From Panonychus citri (taxonomy: Eukaryota > Arthropoda > Arachnida > Trombidiformes > Tetranychidae), in contig NW_026515513.1 in NCBI RefSeq assembly GCF_014898815.1, positions 558,001 to 622,000 on the forward strand: a stretch of DNA of 64,000 bases. The letters run 5' to 3'. Positions within the stretch are counted from its first letter, which is position 1. Each line of letters starts with the position of its first letter. The notes beneath the pieces were generated by a model. It was not told the DNA's origin, searched no databases, and saw only the letters and a program-made list of their open reading frames with translations. Below, one piece after another: positions 34,801 through 47,500 of the stretch. Made by a program: the position numbers and the translations under genes.

Positions 34801-37800
34801 CACGTCCAGGATCATCTATGTCAACAACTAATCCTAATAATAAAAGGTTACCATCACCAACTTGCCGTTTACCACAATTACCAGCATCTTGTATACTTGG
34901 TCGATACAAAGGAGGCCCTTCATCCGATGGAGCCTCTGATGCAGGGTCAACGTTTTCTGAATACACTGGACCCAAATTATACGTTAAACCAACATCTAAA
35001 TCAAATAGAGGGATTATTGTTAACGCAATTAACGTAGTCCTGGCTGGTGCAGTTAACAACAATCTTAAGAAGAAAGTTTTAGAGGTAAACATGACTAAAT
35101 TACATTTAATTGTTGTTATCTTAATATGATAATTAGAGTCTCTTTATGGTTTTGTTATGCACTATTTGCTTTCATTGGAAGCGAGATGATTAACGAAATG
35201 ATTAAGACTAAACCTTTATACTTTACAAATTAATCAACAAAAAATACAAATCAATACATATTAATACTTAGCCAAAGGTAATAGTTAAACCATAGTCAAT
35301 GATTATCTAATATTTTTGTTGATTTTTAGTTGGATTATTCAATTAACCAATTACTGTTAATGATTTAATGAAAGAAAAAGTAATTGATGTGTAAAAGTGA
35401 TAGTAAAAGTAGACAGATGAAAAGATAATGAGCAACAAAACAAACAAAATCAAGTAATGAAAAAGAAAACCCAATGGAAAAGAGTAAATTGTTGGTTAAT
35501 TGTTGGCTAATTGTTTTTAAACAATTTGATCATCGAGAAAGTGATGAAAATTGATTGATGTGGTGATAAAAACCCCGATCAAATTGGGACATTAACTAGT
35601 GAACCCAATCAACTTATTTGTTCCGTTGTTGTTTATATTCAATTAGTAATTGTAGCGATTTCAAAATAGTTGGAGTAATTGAAAGAGAGAGTCAATTGAT
35701 CGCTTGTTTTCCGGTTTCTTGATTGTTGTTGTTTAAAAAAAAGGTGATTGTCAATGTTTTGTGAAAATTGCGTTTTCATCCCAAACAGACAAAGTTGAGA
35801 GAGAGAGAGAGAGCTAATCATCATGATATTATTCAATGTGATTGAGTAGGCGAAACTGTTTTCTTCATCATCTCACTTTAATTGACAATCAAGTTAATGA
35901 TGATTTGCATTAACTCACTTGTCTAATTTCCGTTTTGAGTAATGAATTTTTTTCTTCTCTTTTTCTAATTAACTTTTTTTTTCCACAGGAGATCAACAAT
36001 AGTGACAGTAAACACTTTTTAATACTCTTCCGAGGAGCGGGTATGCAATTTCGAGCCATTTATTCATATAATCCCGATCGTGAAGATCAACTAGAAGTTT
36101 TTAAACTTCACGGAAATGGACCTAAAATGGTTACCGATGATATGATGGATAAATTTTATAAGTGAGTCTCAATTCTCACTTTAATTCTAGCGTTAATTGT
36201 TTATTTCTACAATTAAGGTTAACTATGAACATATGATATTGATTTTCCACCCACAATTAACATTGCCATCACCAATTACCAAAGTTAATTTATTATTATG
36301 ATTTTGAGATATTTAAGTGTGCAGGCGAAGAAGGTGAAATTAATAACATTATTATTATTATTAATTGTAAACAATTATGATTATTATGATTGAAACCAAA
36401 AGTTGATTGATCATTGAAACTACCAAATAACATTTCAATTGATTGATCAATTGTATATATGAAACAAATCATCTTGTAATTTCAATCAATTTTTAATCAA
36501 CAAACATTTGATTAGCTTTAAGAAAAGGATTATTTAATCATTTTAAATAATTCTGATTGTGATTAATTGTTACTCTTTTTTTTTGTCAGTAACAATTTAC
36601 ATAATACTAATATTTTCATGAGTAAATGAGATCATCATCATTCATCAATTATTGATCGTTAATAATTATTTAGCAATTAGTTGATCACTTGAAAGTTAAA
36701 TTAGTTTAAATTAACGGAATATATTTATTGGCACGTTATATAAATGAAATTAGGAAAAACCTTTAGACTGGAACCTTTACCAATAACAATCGTAACAATT
36801 AACCAAAAGGCGTGTGAGTGTGAATATAATTAAGTTAACAATCGTAACTATTGGATATTTGTTTTGAGTTTGTTGACCATTGTTCAACTTAAAAGTTTGG
36901 TCCAGTTACGAAAAAGTTTAACTTTCAACCGATAAACAATATCAATCATCATTCAACAATTATCGCAACCTGATAATTGAATAGTTTGATTATCTCAATA
37001 ACAATATTGACAATTTGCAGAATAATCTTTTCCACACTTGAACACAATTAACTTTTTTAACACGTTGAGAGATATTGATTTTTCACCAACAATTTAATCA
37101 CTTAATCCGCCATCTATTGTTATATCAATGTAATAATAATAACAATGAATTTGTCTTTTTTTCTGCTCTTTTTTCCCATAATCATTAAGACCTTCAATTA
37201 AGCTTATTAATTGTCATTGATTAGTAAAGTTTTATTAACCCACACTGAGAGTGGAAATTAACTGTTTTTAAACAAACATTATCCAATTAGTTGGATGGTA
37301 ATTGTTTGTTACTTAGATATTTCCTCATTTAACCTTGCGGCTAATTTACTAATTCTAACACTGAATTTAATGTTAATGATTATCATCATGGTCGAAATTG
37401 TCACCACCCACTCTCTTCCTTCTAGAGACCCACTTCTTACCTTTAGCTCCCTTTTTGTCTTTCTCTTTATTTCGTCTACAGGGTTGACCCCCACGCTCAC
37501 TTTCCACCCACTTTATCATTTAATCTCTCTCTCTCTCTTCCGTTAGCCTTTTTTGTCGATTACCTTTGAAAAAGTGACCTTACAATTTTGTCTTATTATA
37601 GTATCAGTAGCTCGAGGTTAAAACTATCAATCGATCAAATCAAGATCACCTTTAATTGATCACCATTAAAACTTGACAGTTTTATAAAGAGTTCACAATT
37701 AAATTGTTGCCAATTAATTAATTGGCTCATTTTTTTTATAACAATTATATAAATTGACATAATTATAAACCATTAAGCTTTATTTTAGCTTGAAAAACAA

Positions 37801-38069
37801 TTCAAAAACATGAGTTATATTTAAAGAACGAAGCAAAAAAAAATCAATATTATGTGTTATTATTATTGTCTTAATTTGAATTTAAATCTAGTTGATTAAT
37901 TAATTCTTATTTTTTTTCTAATTTCTCTTAATTTAGATATAATTGTGGAGGAAAAGTTTTCAACGAAGTTCAGACTAAACATCTATCGGTTACAATTGAT
38001 GCCTTTACCATTCATAATACTCTGTGGGCTGGTAAAAAAGTGATACCAGTCAAGAAGGATTCATTTTAA
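31899..38069 (+). CDS. Chimeric F-box (Slimb N-terminus) / CAMSAP-Patronin CKK-domain protein
   Basis: Six exons join in phase: 31899-32118, 32264-32450, 32802-34235, 34418-35084, 35989-36161, 37937-38069, giving 937 residues. Residues 1-202 copy Slimb: dimerisation region, F-box (KGLDHVAENILSYLD), and IRYLFKPAPGEQHPDHLFYRRLF up to VYCSQYEE. Exons 1 and 2 have exactly the slimb lengths (220, 187). Within exon 3, with no intron between, the protein switches at about nt 33000 to an unrelated part: poly-Gln/His, a coiled coil (about 305-342, with KRQDIGKEAFLRV), a second coiled coil (570-646), and a CKK domain (about 798-933: GPKLYVKPTSKSNRGIIVNA, FLILFRGAGMQFRAIYSY, VTIDAFTIHNTLWAGKK). CKK binds microtubule minus ends in CAMSAPs. 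No WD40 or CH domain is present. The open frame over six exons argues for a working gene. An SCF complex tethered to microtubules is inference. Confidence 0.9.
32493..32528 (+). other. 36-nt intronic block shared with slimb intron 2
   Basis: The sequence is identical to 1307-1342. It lies 42 nt inside the intron after exon 2 of the chimera. Read-through from exon 2 gives a tail containing FVHRLFCHLLK and reaches TGA at about 32536, making a protein of about 165 residues that ends soon after the F-box. Confidence 0.6.
33140..33300 (+). repeat. CAA/CAT triplet tract at the fusion junction
   Basis: An imperfect CAA/CAG/CAT/CCA repeat in the coding frame encodes Gln-, Pro- and His-rich runs (about residues 245-302), between the Slimb-derived and CAMSAP-derived parts of the chimera. 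Confidence 0.9.
35796..35812 (+). repeat. (GA)n tract in chimera intron 4
   Basis: A short GA run lies on the sense strand of the gene. It is an exception to the CT-on-sense pattern seen in the other introns. Confidence 0.85.
36162..37936 (+). other. Long last intron of the F-box/CAMSAP gene
   Basis: A 1775-nt AT-rich intron separates the two CKK exons. AGATGGCGGA occurs on the minus strand at 37106-37115. No ORF or RNA gene is supported; a short ORF at 37295-37546 is low in complexity at its end. Confidence 0.6.
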
Positions 38070-41000
38070 ACTGACCACTACAATGTCTTAATCTTTGCCA
38101 CAGCCTTTATACTTACCCACCCCACTCTCCAATCACCACTTCCAATTCACCCTCTTCCTCTTTTGTTTACTTTCTGATTGCCTTTAAATCTCTCTCTCTC
38201 TCTATCTCTTAAACGAAGATGATTTCAAAGATCTGTTTCAATTTGATCAATCAAAAATTAATTGGAAACAATTAACTTAGTTAACCTTTAATCTTTCCCT
38301 ATACGCTTCCTACAATAAATTGTTATTGAATTGATTAAGATTTCAATTTGAATTTCATCAACACCGAGAATCAGAATTACTAAATCTAAGTAATTAATAA
38401 ATTACTTAAATTTAAGTTTTTTTTTCTTTCTTTTCTTTACTTGATTTACATCAATTCCCTTATCCTACCCTCTCAATTGTAACAATTAACCCAACAATTA
38501 TTCTTATATTAGTTTTATTCTTAATAATTTTATTTCCCTTCCGTGTAAAGTAAAACAATTAACTAATCAGCTAGTTTTAGAATGACAATTATATATTTTG
38601 ATCTCGCCCATAAAAAAAAATATTACTTACACTTATATTGAACAAAAATCAATTAATTTAGTTATAACAAATTGTCCAAATTAAATCAAACTAATCAAAA
38701 CAGAAAAAGGTTCACAAACTAATATATATCACATTTAGATCATTTGATTGATCAAATTGAACATAACAAACGAAATCAACATTGGAGTGATTTTAATTAC
38801 AATAAAAGCAAAACTAATCAACAACAATCAACGCGAAAAGGTGAAAACAAAAAACAACTCTAAGAATCTGAATGAACCATGCAAACCAATTAGTATCACT
38901 GATTAGAACCACAATTACAACAATTAAAATCATCTCCACTTTGATTATCTCTTCCTCTCTTCCTCTCTCTCTCTCTCTCTGTTGATTATCTTTTTTTGTT
39001 GATTACAATTAGCAAGATGATCATCATCATGATTACAATTACGATTACTATTATTTATAACATTCCAAATTTTGGAAATTAGTGTTTTTTTTTCATTTAA
39101 TTTAGTATTTTCAGTTTTTTCCTTTACAATTTTCACAACTCTCACAATTATTGCCTCTTGACCTGTTCCACTTGACCATCACCCACCCACTGGACATGAC
39201 ACTTGAACCAAAAAGCAAATTGTAACAATTAAATGTCAACAAAGCGAAACAATTAATCAGGTGAAAAGATTACGATGAAAACCTTGTATAAAAAGATTGT
39301 ATCTCTCTGTTCAATTTCAATGATTACTTCGTATATAAGAAAACAAGAACTTATCATGAAATTCATTCTAAACTTTTCCTTTACCTTCGTGACTTGATGA
39401 AGTGAGAAAAATTCCCATTAGCGACCTTATTGTTTCCAATTAATATCATAATCATCATCAATCGGAGAGGAAGATAAATCAATTCTTAATTCAGTTTAAT
39501 GATAAACTGATGGTGAAAAGAGTTGATCAAATAAAGTGAAATTAATTGGACAAACCATATGATTGAAACGTCAACAACATTGACGTTGGTTTAATTTTCT
39601 TAATCATTTTATTTTCCTTTCATATTTAATCTTGTTGATTTACTTTCTATATTGATTGTTTATTAGTTGGAATTAAAATTGATCAACAATCAACGCTAAT
39701 AAATTATGATTACAAGGTTGTAATCTAAAAACAATTGATGGATTAACATGTTTTACTGGTTACAATTACTAAATTGTTACTTGTGTCACTATTTTAAACT
39801 GTAATTTAATTTACTACTCAAGGAACCTCTTGAAAACAATTTAACCTTCAATGTTAATTTTTCACTTAAAACATTTTCTCAATAATTAAGTTAATTGTTG
39901 ATCACAAATATTTGTCCACATTGAATGAATTAACTTTTCCCTTACCAATGATTAACTGATCGATTGATTGATTTGAAAGATGACACAAGTTAATTTAACC
40001 TCGTAGGAAGTCAATCTAACAATTAAATTACCTGCAAGTGTGAACATCAAAACTGATCAAGTTTCATGATGATCATCAAGTTAATTTATATAAAATGTGA
40101 ACAACTATTGATATTAATTAAATTAAATCTATTTAACTATTAACATTTTTGCTTTATGATTGTAAATTGATCAAAGTTTAGATACAATTAACTGTTTAAA
40201 TGGTCAATTTAGTCTTCTGATTGCCTTTAAGATATTGATGGTCAAGGGTAAGTCAATTTTGGATATTTAATTACCACGTTTTTGCACACCTCTGTTTTAT
40301 ATATTAACAATCAATACATCACCAAGCAATCAATTGATTAATTGACAATTAACAATATGGAGTGGACCTAATGAATCAAATCTCATGATTGACAACAAGG
40401 TATCAAAGCAAATTGGACAGTTGACTTGGACGAAGGACTAATTAATATTAATAAAAATAAAAATTAAGATATTGAATTGTAATTGAAACGATTAATTTTA
40501 AATTGTATTAATAAAATCGCAATTTAATTGTAAAATGATTGAAAGGTAATCATTTAAGGTTACCTAGAGATTTATTAATATCTTCATTTTTCAGTTCAAA
40601 TAAATGACCAGCGATTGATGGTCATCAATAATCAGCAACAATTTGCAACTTAATCAGTTTTTTTCTGCAAAATCATCATTACAATCAAATTAAATCACTT
40701 GAGAAGCAACAAAAAAGGTTAACAATCAAATCAATAGATTACCATTGACCTCAACTTAATCCGATGTAATTATGCGATCAGCTGATGAACAATTAAGATA
40801 AACATATAATCATATTGTCATGATTGATAAAACTATTATAATCAACTAATTTGTTTATCAATACGGATATGAAACGTATAAATGACAACAATTAACGATG
40901 AAAATTGTTATGATAAAGTTAACTGGTCAATTTATCAATTGGACAGTTTTACAGGTAAACAAATGATTGACCATTAAAATGAATTGGAATCAAGTTGTTA

Positions 41001-41501
41001 AGTTAATTGTTATAACAATTAGTTATCAGGTGATAACTATTAACGGAAAAAATTCTAATAAAAAAAGCTAATCAAATGTAATGACAATCAAAAGTAATTT
41101 CGACAATATAATTAGAAGAAGAGAAAAAAGATTTTCTCTTCCATCTTCATCTTCATCTTCATCTTCCTCCTTCTCTTCCTTATCCTCCACCTCCTTCATT
41201 CCTCTTCGTGTTATTTTCCCACCACCATGATAATCGAAACTCTCAACTATTAATATTCCATCATGAATATCACCAATTCTAACTAGTGATCTGTAAGAAT
41301 CGAAAGTGATCAGAACAAAAAAAAAATTCGATTTCAATTCTAATAACTTTCTCATCTCAATAGTCTTTCCAAACGATTTAACAGATCACTTTTTCTTTAG
41401 CATTTTGATCAACGGAAAAAACTTTTTGTGCAATTAAATTGTTTTGATTACTTGTTCTCTCTCTGTGATTAGTTAATTGTTTGCAACTTTAATTGTTAAT
41501 C
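38070..41501. other. 3.4-kb intergenic region upstream of fatty acid synthase
   Basis: This is AT-rich DNA with dense TTAATTG/CAATTAAC words, CT tracts near 38190 and 38960-38980, and a TCTTCA tract near 41141-41170. Apparent ORFs are acidic or basic low-complexity strings. It is presumed to hold the chimera 3'UTR on the left and the FASN promoter on the right. No gene was seen. Confidence 0.45.
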
Positions 41502-44500
41502 ATGAAATTCAAGGAAAAGACTGTCATCTCTGGTATTTCTGGTCGATATCCCGAATCTGATAATATCGATGAATTTTGGAGTAAATTGTTACAAGGAACT
41601 GAACTTTACACCGCTGATGATAGACGATGGCCTTTGGGTAAGTTAATCACAATTAACTAATTGTTGGAATCATTTTTCTCGTGTTGAAAACCTAAATTTA
41701 CTTTTAATTGTTTTTCTTATATAACTTTTGATTGTTATAACTTGTTGTTGAACTTTAATTTTAACTTCTAGTGTCAAAATTTTATCACTATGATAATTTA
41801 ATTGTTGTTTCTAATTAGTTTCTAATTATGGTTGATTGTTGTAGTCTAAGGTGATTTTAATTATACTTTTTTTTATATCAATTTAATTGTAACCTTGTAA
41901 AGTTTATTATTTAATCACCTAATAGTGATTAAGGTTCAATATGATGATCAGAATTAAATATCAAGCAATTTACAATTTAATTGATCCAATGATTGTTGAT
42001 TAACTTAATTTTAACAATTTCTTCAAATAGATTGACTCAGAATCTGAACAATTAACTTTTCTATCGACGACAATTATTAATAGAGATGTTGATGATTAGT
42101 TGAACATTTAATTGTTCCAACAAGAGATTAAATTTGTTTTAATTGATTGATTGCGATCACCAATTAATTAACCAACAATTTAAAGTAAAACTTTTCCGCT
42201 GATTAGTTTGAAATGTAATCCAATTTAAACAATACTAATTCAATTCAACATGAAAATCAATTAAATCTAGCGCGACAGAAATTGCTAATTGCGTGATTAA
42301 AGCTTCAACAATTAGCAAATTAATTTCCACACCAGACTTAATCATGGTTAACACAATTGATGATCAACATGTTAATTGGTAAGTGGAAACAATTAACATG
42401 AAAACACAATCAACCAATAAATCATCAGATAATCACAGGAACAAAAATCACGAAAATTTAAAAGAAAACAAAAAAAATCAATCGTTAGTATTGTTAATTA
42501 CAATTGATAGTTAATTGTTAGGTGATGATAATGATTAAGTTTAAAACAATAAACTCCAAACTTTCTGACATTTGAATTGAATTAACTTTAATAAACTGGA
42601 CACTGTCCATCCTAATGGTCAACAACAAGTGATTAACCTTAATCCGAATCAATAATAAATAACAATCATAAAAACAAATTGAAGTTAATTTTATTACCGT
42701 TAATTGTTTTCGCTAATTGTTGATTTTAATTTTAAAGGTTGTATGAATTTACCTCGATTTACCGGAAAGCTAAAGGACATTTCTCGACTCGATGCCGACT
42801 TTTTCGGGGTCAGTCCTAAAGACGCAAACTTCATGGATCCACAAATACGAATACTTCATGAGACCATTTATGAGGCCATTTGGGACGCAGGTAATTAACT
42901 TTGACCGATTGATTGGTCAGCTGTTATTCTTGTTGATTGTGACCTTTTATCGAACTTTGTTTTTTTCTCTCTCTCACATTAGGATTAAGTCCACTTTCAC
43001 TACGAGGAAGTAAAACGGGATTTTTCGTTGGCTATTGTTACGATGACACTTTGATTGCTCTTCGAGAGGAAGAATCTAATCCACCCGATTTCTTGGAATT
43101 AGGAGTTGCTCGAATTTCATATGCATTCGATTGGCATGGACCGGCCATTCTGATCGATACCGCTTGTGCTTCCTCATTTTCTGCGCTCAATCAAGCCCTT
43201 TTATCCATCGTTTCGGGTGATTGTGACCAGGCGATCGTTGCTGGTGTTGGAATTCAACTTTGGCCTAATACATCAGCGGCTTTTCATCAATTGAACATGT
43301 TGTCTGATGATGGAAAGTCAAAGTGTCTTGATTCTTCCGCTGATGGTTACTGTCGATCGGAAGCTGTGGTCGCCATGTTGGTTCAGAAAGAATCCGCCTC
43401 AAAGCGAATCTACGCTCGAATCTTGGATTGTCAGACCAATTGTGACGGCTACAAGCCGGAAGGTATCACATTCCCTAAATACGAGGCTCAATTAGCATTA
43501 ATGAGATCAATCTACAAGTCCCTTGATCTTGACCCGTTGACCATTGACTATGTTGAAGCTCATGTTACTGGTACCAAAGCGGGTGATCCTGTTGAATCGG
43601 CAGCCTTGGTTCATGCCCTTCGACCCGATTCAGATAAAACTTTACTTGTTGGTTGCCTCAAGTCCAACATGGGTCACTCAGAAGGAGCTTCAGCCCTTTG
43701 TGCCATCACCAAAGTGGTCAAGATATTTCAAAATGGTTGCATTCCACCAAACATTAACTTTAATGAACCTAATCCGTTTATCGAGTCACTAATCAAGGGT
43801 GTAATTAAACCCGTTCTTCAGGTCACACCTTATGAAAGTCCCTTGATTGCCGTTAACTCATTTGGATTTGGTGGTGTCAACGTCCACTCGGTACTTGAAG
43901 CTAACCTAAAGCGCCGTTCAGAAGGAGACAAGATCTTGACCCATTCAAAATCATTCCCTCGATTAATTCATATCAATAATCGAACCACTTCCGGTTTATC
44001 CAGAATCGTATCATTTATCGAAAGCCAAAAGGGATCATTAACTTGCGACACTTTATCGCTAATCAATGATCTAAGTAAAATCGAACCAGAAACTGGACTC
44101 AAACATCGAGGTTACCTAATGCTGGACAACGATCAAACCATCATCATGTCCGACCAAAGTGAACTGGGCGATCGACGGAGGCCACTTTGGGTTGTATTCT
44201 CACCATTATATACCCACACCATGAACGCTAATTATGCTCGACAATTAATTTCAATTCCAGAAATCGCCAATTGGATTAGTTCACTAAATCATGTTCTACT
44301 TCCTTATGGAATTAATTTAATCACTTTGTTAACCAATGAGAATAATAAACAATCAGGTAACAATTTAATCAACTCTCTTATATCAATGGTAACAATTCAA
44401 ATGGCAACTTATGAGTTGATTAAATTGCTACAATTAAAACCTGATGGGATAATTGGTCACTCGCTGGGTGAAATTGTCGCCGCTTATGCTGATCAATGTT

Positions 44501-47500
44501 TAACTGGTGAACAAGTTTTACTAATTGCTTATTGGATTGGAGTTAATTGTTTGCAACACACATCGAAACAATCAGTTAATTATTCAATGGTAAAGGTCAA
44601 TCTAAATTGGGAGACAATTGAATCACTTTCATTTAAATCATCAGACATTCAATTATCATCACAAGAATCTAAAAATTCAACAATCATCACTGGTCCAGTT
44701 GAGGTGATGAAATCATTTGTCCATCAACTGACCACTAATTGTAACAATTTAGTAGCAAATGATGGAGATGAAATTAATTGTCAACCAATTAATTCATTTG
44801 GTATACCTTTTGGTTCATCCTCTTTGATGGCACCAATTGTTGATCTGGTTGAAAAATCACTAAAATCAATACTGACCAATGATAATCAAAGGTCAGACAC
44901 TTGGTTAATCACCTCCGCTCATCCTAAACGTTGGGATGATCACGATTGCCAATTTGTGAGCGCTAATTATTTCACTCGATTGTTAAGGTCACCAAGTTAC
45001 TTTTACCAAGCGTCAAATTGTTTACCCGCTAACGGACTTTTCATCGAAATGGGCTCATCACCCGAATGGATATTGGATCTACTTCCCGACAAACTGGGCT
45101 CATCAGCGGTACGAATGTCAATGTTAACCCGATCGAGTGATTTATCGCCCGTTAATCCAGGCCATTCTTATGAACCCGGAATGTTATCACTTCTGAAAAC
45201 CATTGGGTCAATTTATCTCAATGGACATAATCCTTCAATCGAAGTGCTCTATCCCAAAGTGACCTATCCCGTGGCTCGAGAAACACCATCACTTGGCCAT
45301 CTTTTGGACTGGGACCATTCCGCTGAGTGGTTAGTTGCTCGATTCCCTCAGTACTTTACTTTACAACAGAAAGATTTGGAAACGATTGTTGATCTACTTA
45401 ATCCTGAGTGGAAATTTATTCGAGGTCATTGTATCGACGGACGAATTTTATTTCCGGCCACTGGATATCTGTACATTGTTTGGTGTAATATTGCATATAA
45501 ATTGGGCGAATATACTCCCGATAATTTACCAATCGAATTTTTTGACGTTAAATTATATCGAGCGACAATAATCAGTGTCAATTCTCCGGCCAAATTTACC
45601 GTCTACGTGAACGAAAAAGGTGATCACTTTACGATAAAGGAAAGTGACACAATTTGTGCTACTGGACGTTGGCGAATTCCAAATAATCCTGATGGTTTAA
45701 GTCTCGCCAAAGATTCACTTGTTCATCGTCCAGTTCGACCTGATGCCATTACCCTTGGACCGAAAGATATTTACAAAGAGTTCAGAGTTCGTGGCTATGA
45801 TTACGGTGAAACTTTCCAAGGTCTTACCGAAGTTCTGTCCGATGGTTCGTGGGGTAGAATCAAGAAAACGTCACATTGGATCAGTATGGCCGATTCGGCG
45901 CTTCAAATATCACTTCTTGGCTCAGCTGATCGAAAATTGTACCTTCCTAATTACATGGAATATGTTTTCATCAATCAAAAGGTCACTTTGGAAACGCTTG
46001 AGATTTCCCGACGATCAGCACCTCAGGGAACTCAGGGAACCATTGACATCTATTTCGATCGTAATGCCAACATTGGTGCTGCTCCAGGTCTGCTCATTAA
46101 AGGGGCTAAAGCAGCGGCTGTTGGTCGTCGTCAAGACACTCAACTAGCGCGCTTGGAGACAACGGCTTTTTCACCTTACGATCAAACAATATCGCTACCA
46201 AGCAAATTATCGGGTCACATTGATTCATACTCGAAATATTGTCTCCAATGTATCGACTCACTGCGAACTGGATCAGCAAGTTCGCTAACTGATTCGGAAT
46301 CAATTCAACGATTATTAGCGATCAAGGATGAATCACATTCTCTGTTAAATTTACTTTACAATGCACATTCCAGGTCAATTTCATCATCGGCCGAAACCGA
46401 TATCAATCAGAATCAAATTGAATCGGTTAAAGATGTAGACGGAATCACTGAATTAAAGTCACTTCTCGAGACTCAAAGGAAGTCATTGGTTCGAGATTTA
46501 CTATATAAAGGTCCATTATCGGCCTGTCTCGAATCTCAGTTATCGATTATTGGTGAAAATATTTGCGTAAAACAAATTTCCGTGGCGGACATTAACTTTT
46601 CAATCGACTCATTGTCCGATACAATTAGTGATTATTTCACTTTCATCGGCATCAGGCCAACAACTAACTTGGTAATTCCCGAAAATTTATTGGCCTTTGT
46701 TGAAAGTTCATCAGCAAAGGTAACCCGATTTTACCACGAATTCAAAAGAATGGGAGACATTCATTCATCCGATTTAATTGTTCTAAGAGATTCGAGAATT
46801 AACTTAAATATTGGCGATAATTCAATTCTTTCCGAGATGAACAATTTCTTCGAGTTGACCGAAACTCTTGAAATGACCTTTGAGTGCTTAAAAGAGGGCG
46901 GATTCATGTTACTTATCACTCGAAACAAATTGACATCAATTGAGCAACAATTAAGTTCACTTTTATCATCAGAACAATCAATTAATTCAAACGACAAATT
47001 GGACTTCTATGATTTAGAAACAATCAAATCGGCTTTGATTAAAGTTGGTTTCACGTTGATCTCAACGAAAACTTTACTCAATGAGGGTTGGTCATCGATT
47101 TTGGTTCGAAAATGTTCTGGGCCAAATGACCAATCGCCTATTTCAACAATAAGAGTGACCAACGAAAATTTTGATTGGATTGAATCGTTGAAAGATTCGT
47201 TGATTGGAAAAGGTAACAAGGTTTGGCTCGTTGGCTCTGGACCAACCAACGGAATAATCGGACTGACCACTTGCCTCCGTAAAGAGCCTCGAGGAAATTT
47301 GGTTCGTTGTCTTTACTATCCAAATAAAAGTATCGACGATAAAAGTGACCTATCGATTCCTGATGATATTCTGGAAAAAGATTTAGCTTACAATATAATC
47401 CAAAGTTCTAGTGAGGACGAATCAAGTGTGGTCGGTACTTTATCAGCCCAATTGTTGGACGATGTCGATGAGATAACCGTCAATGCCAAAGATTGTTACG

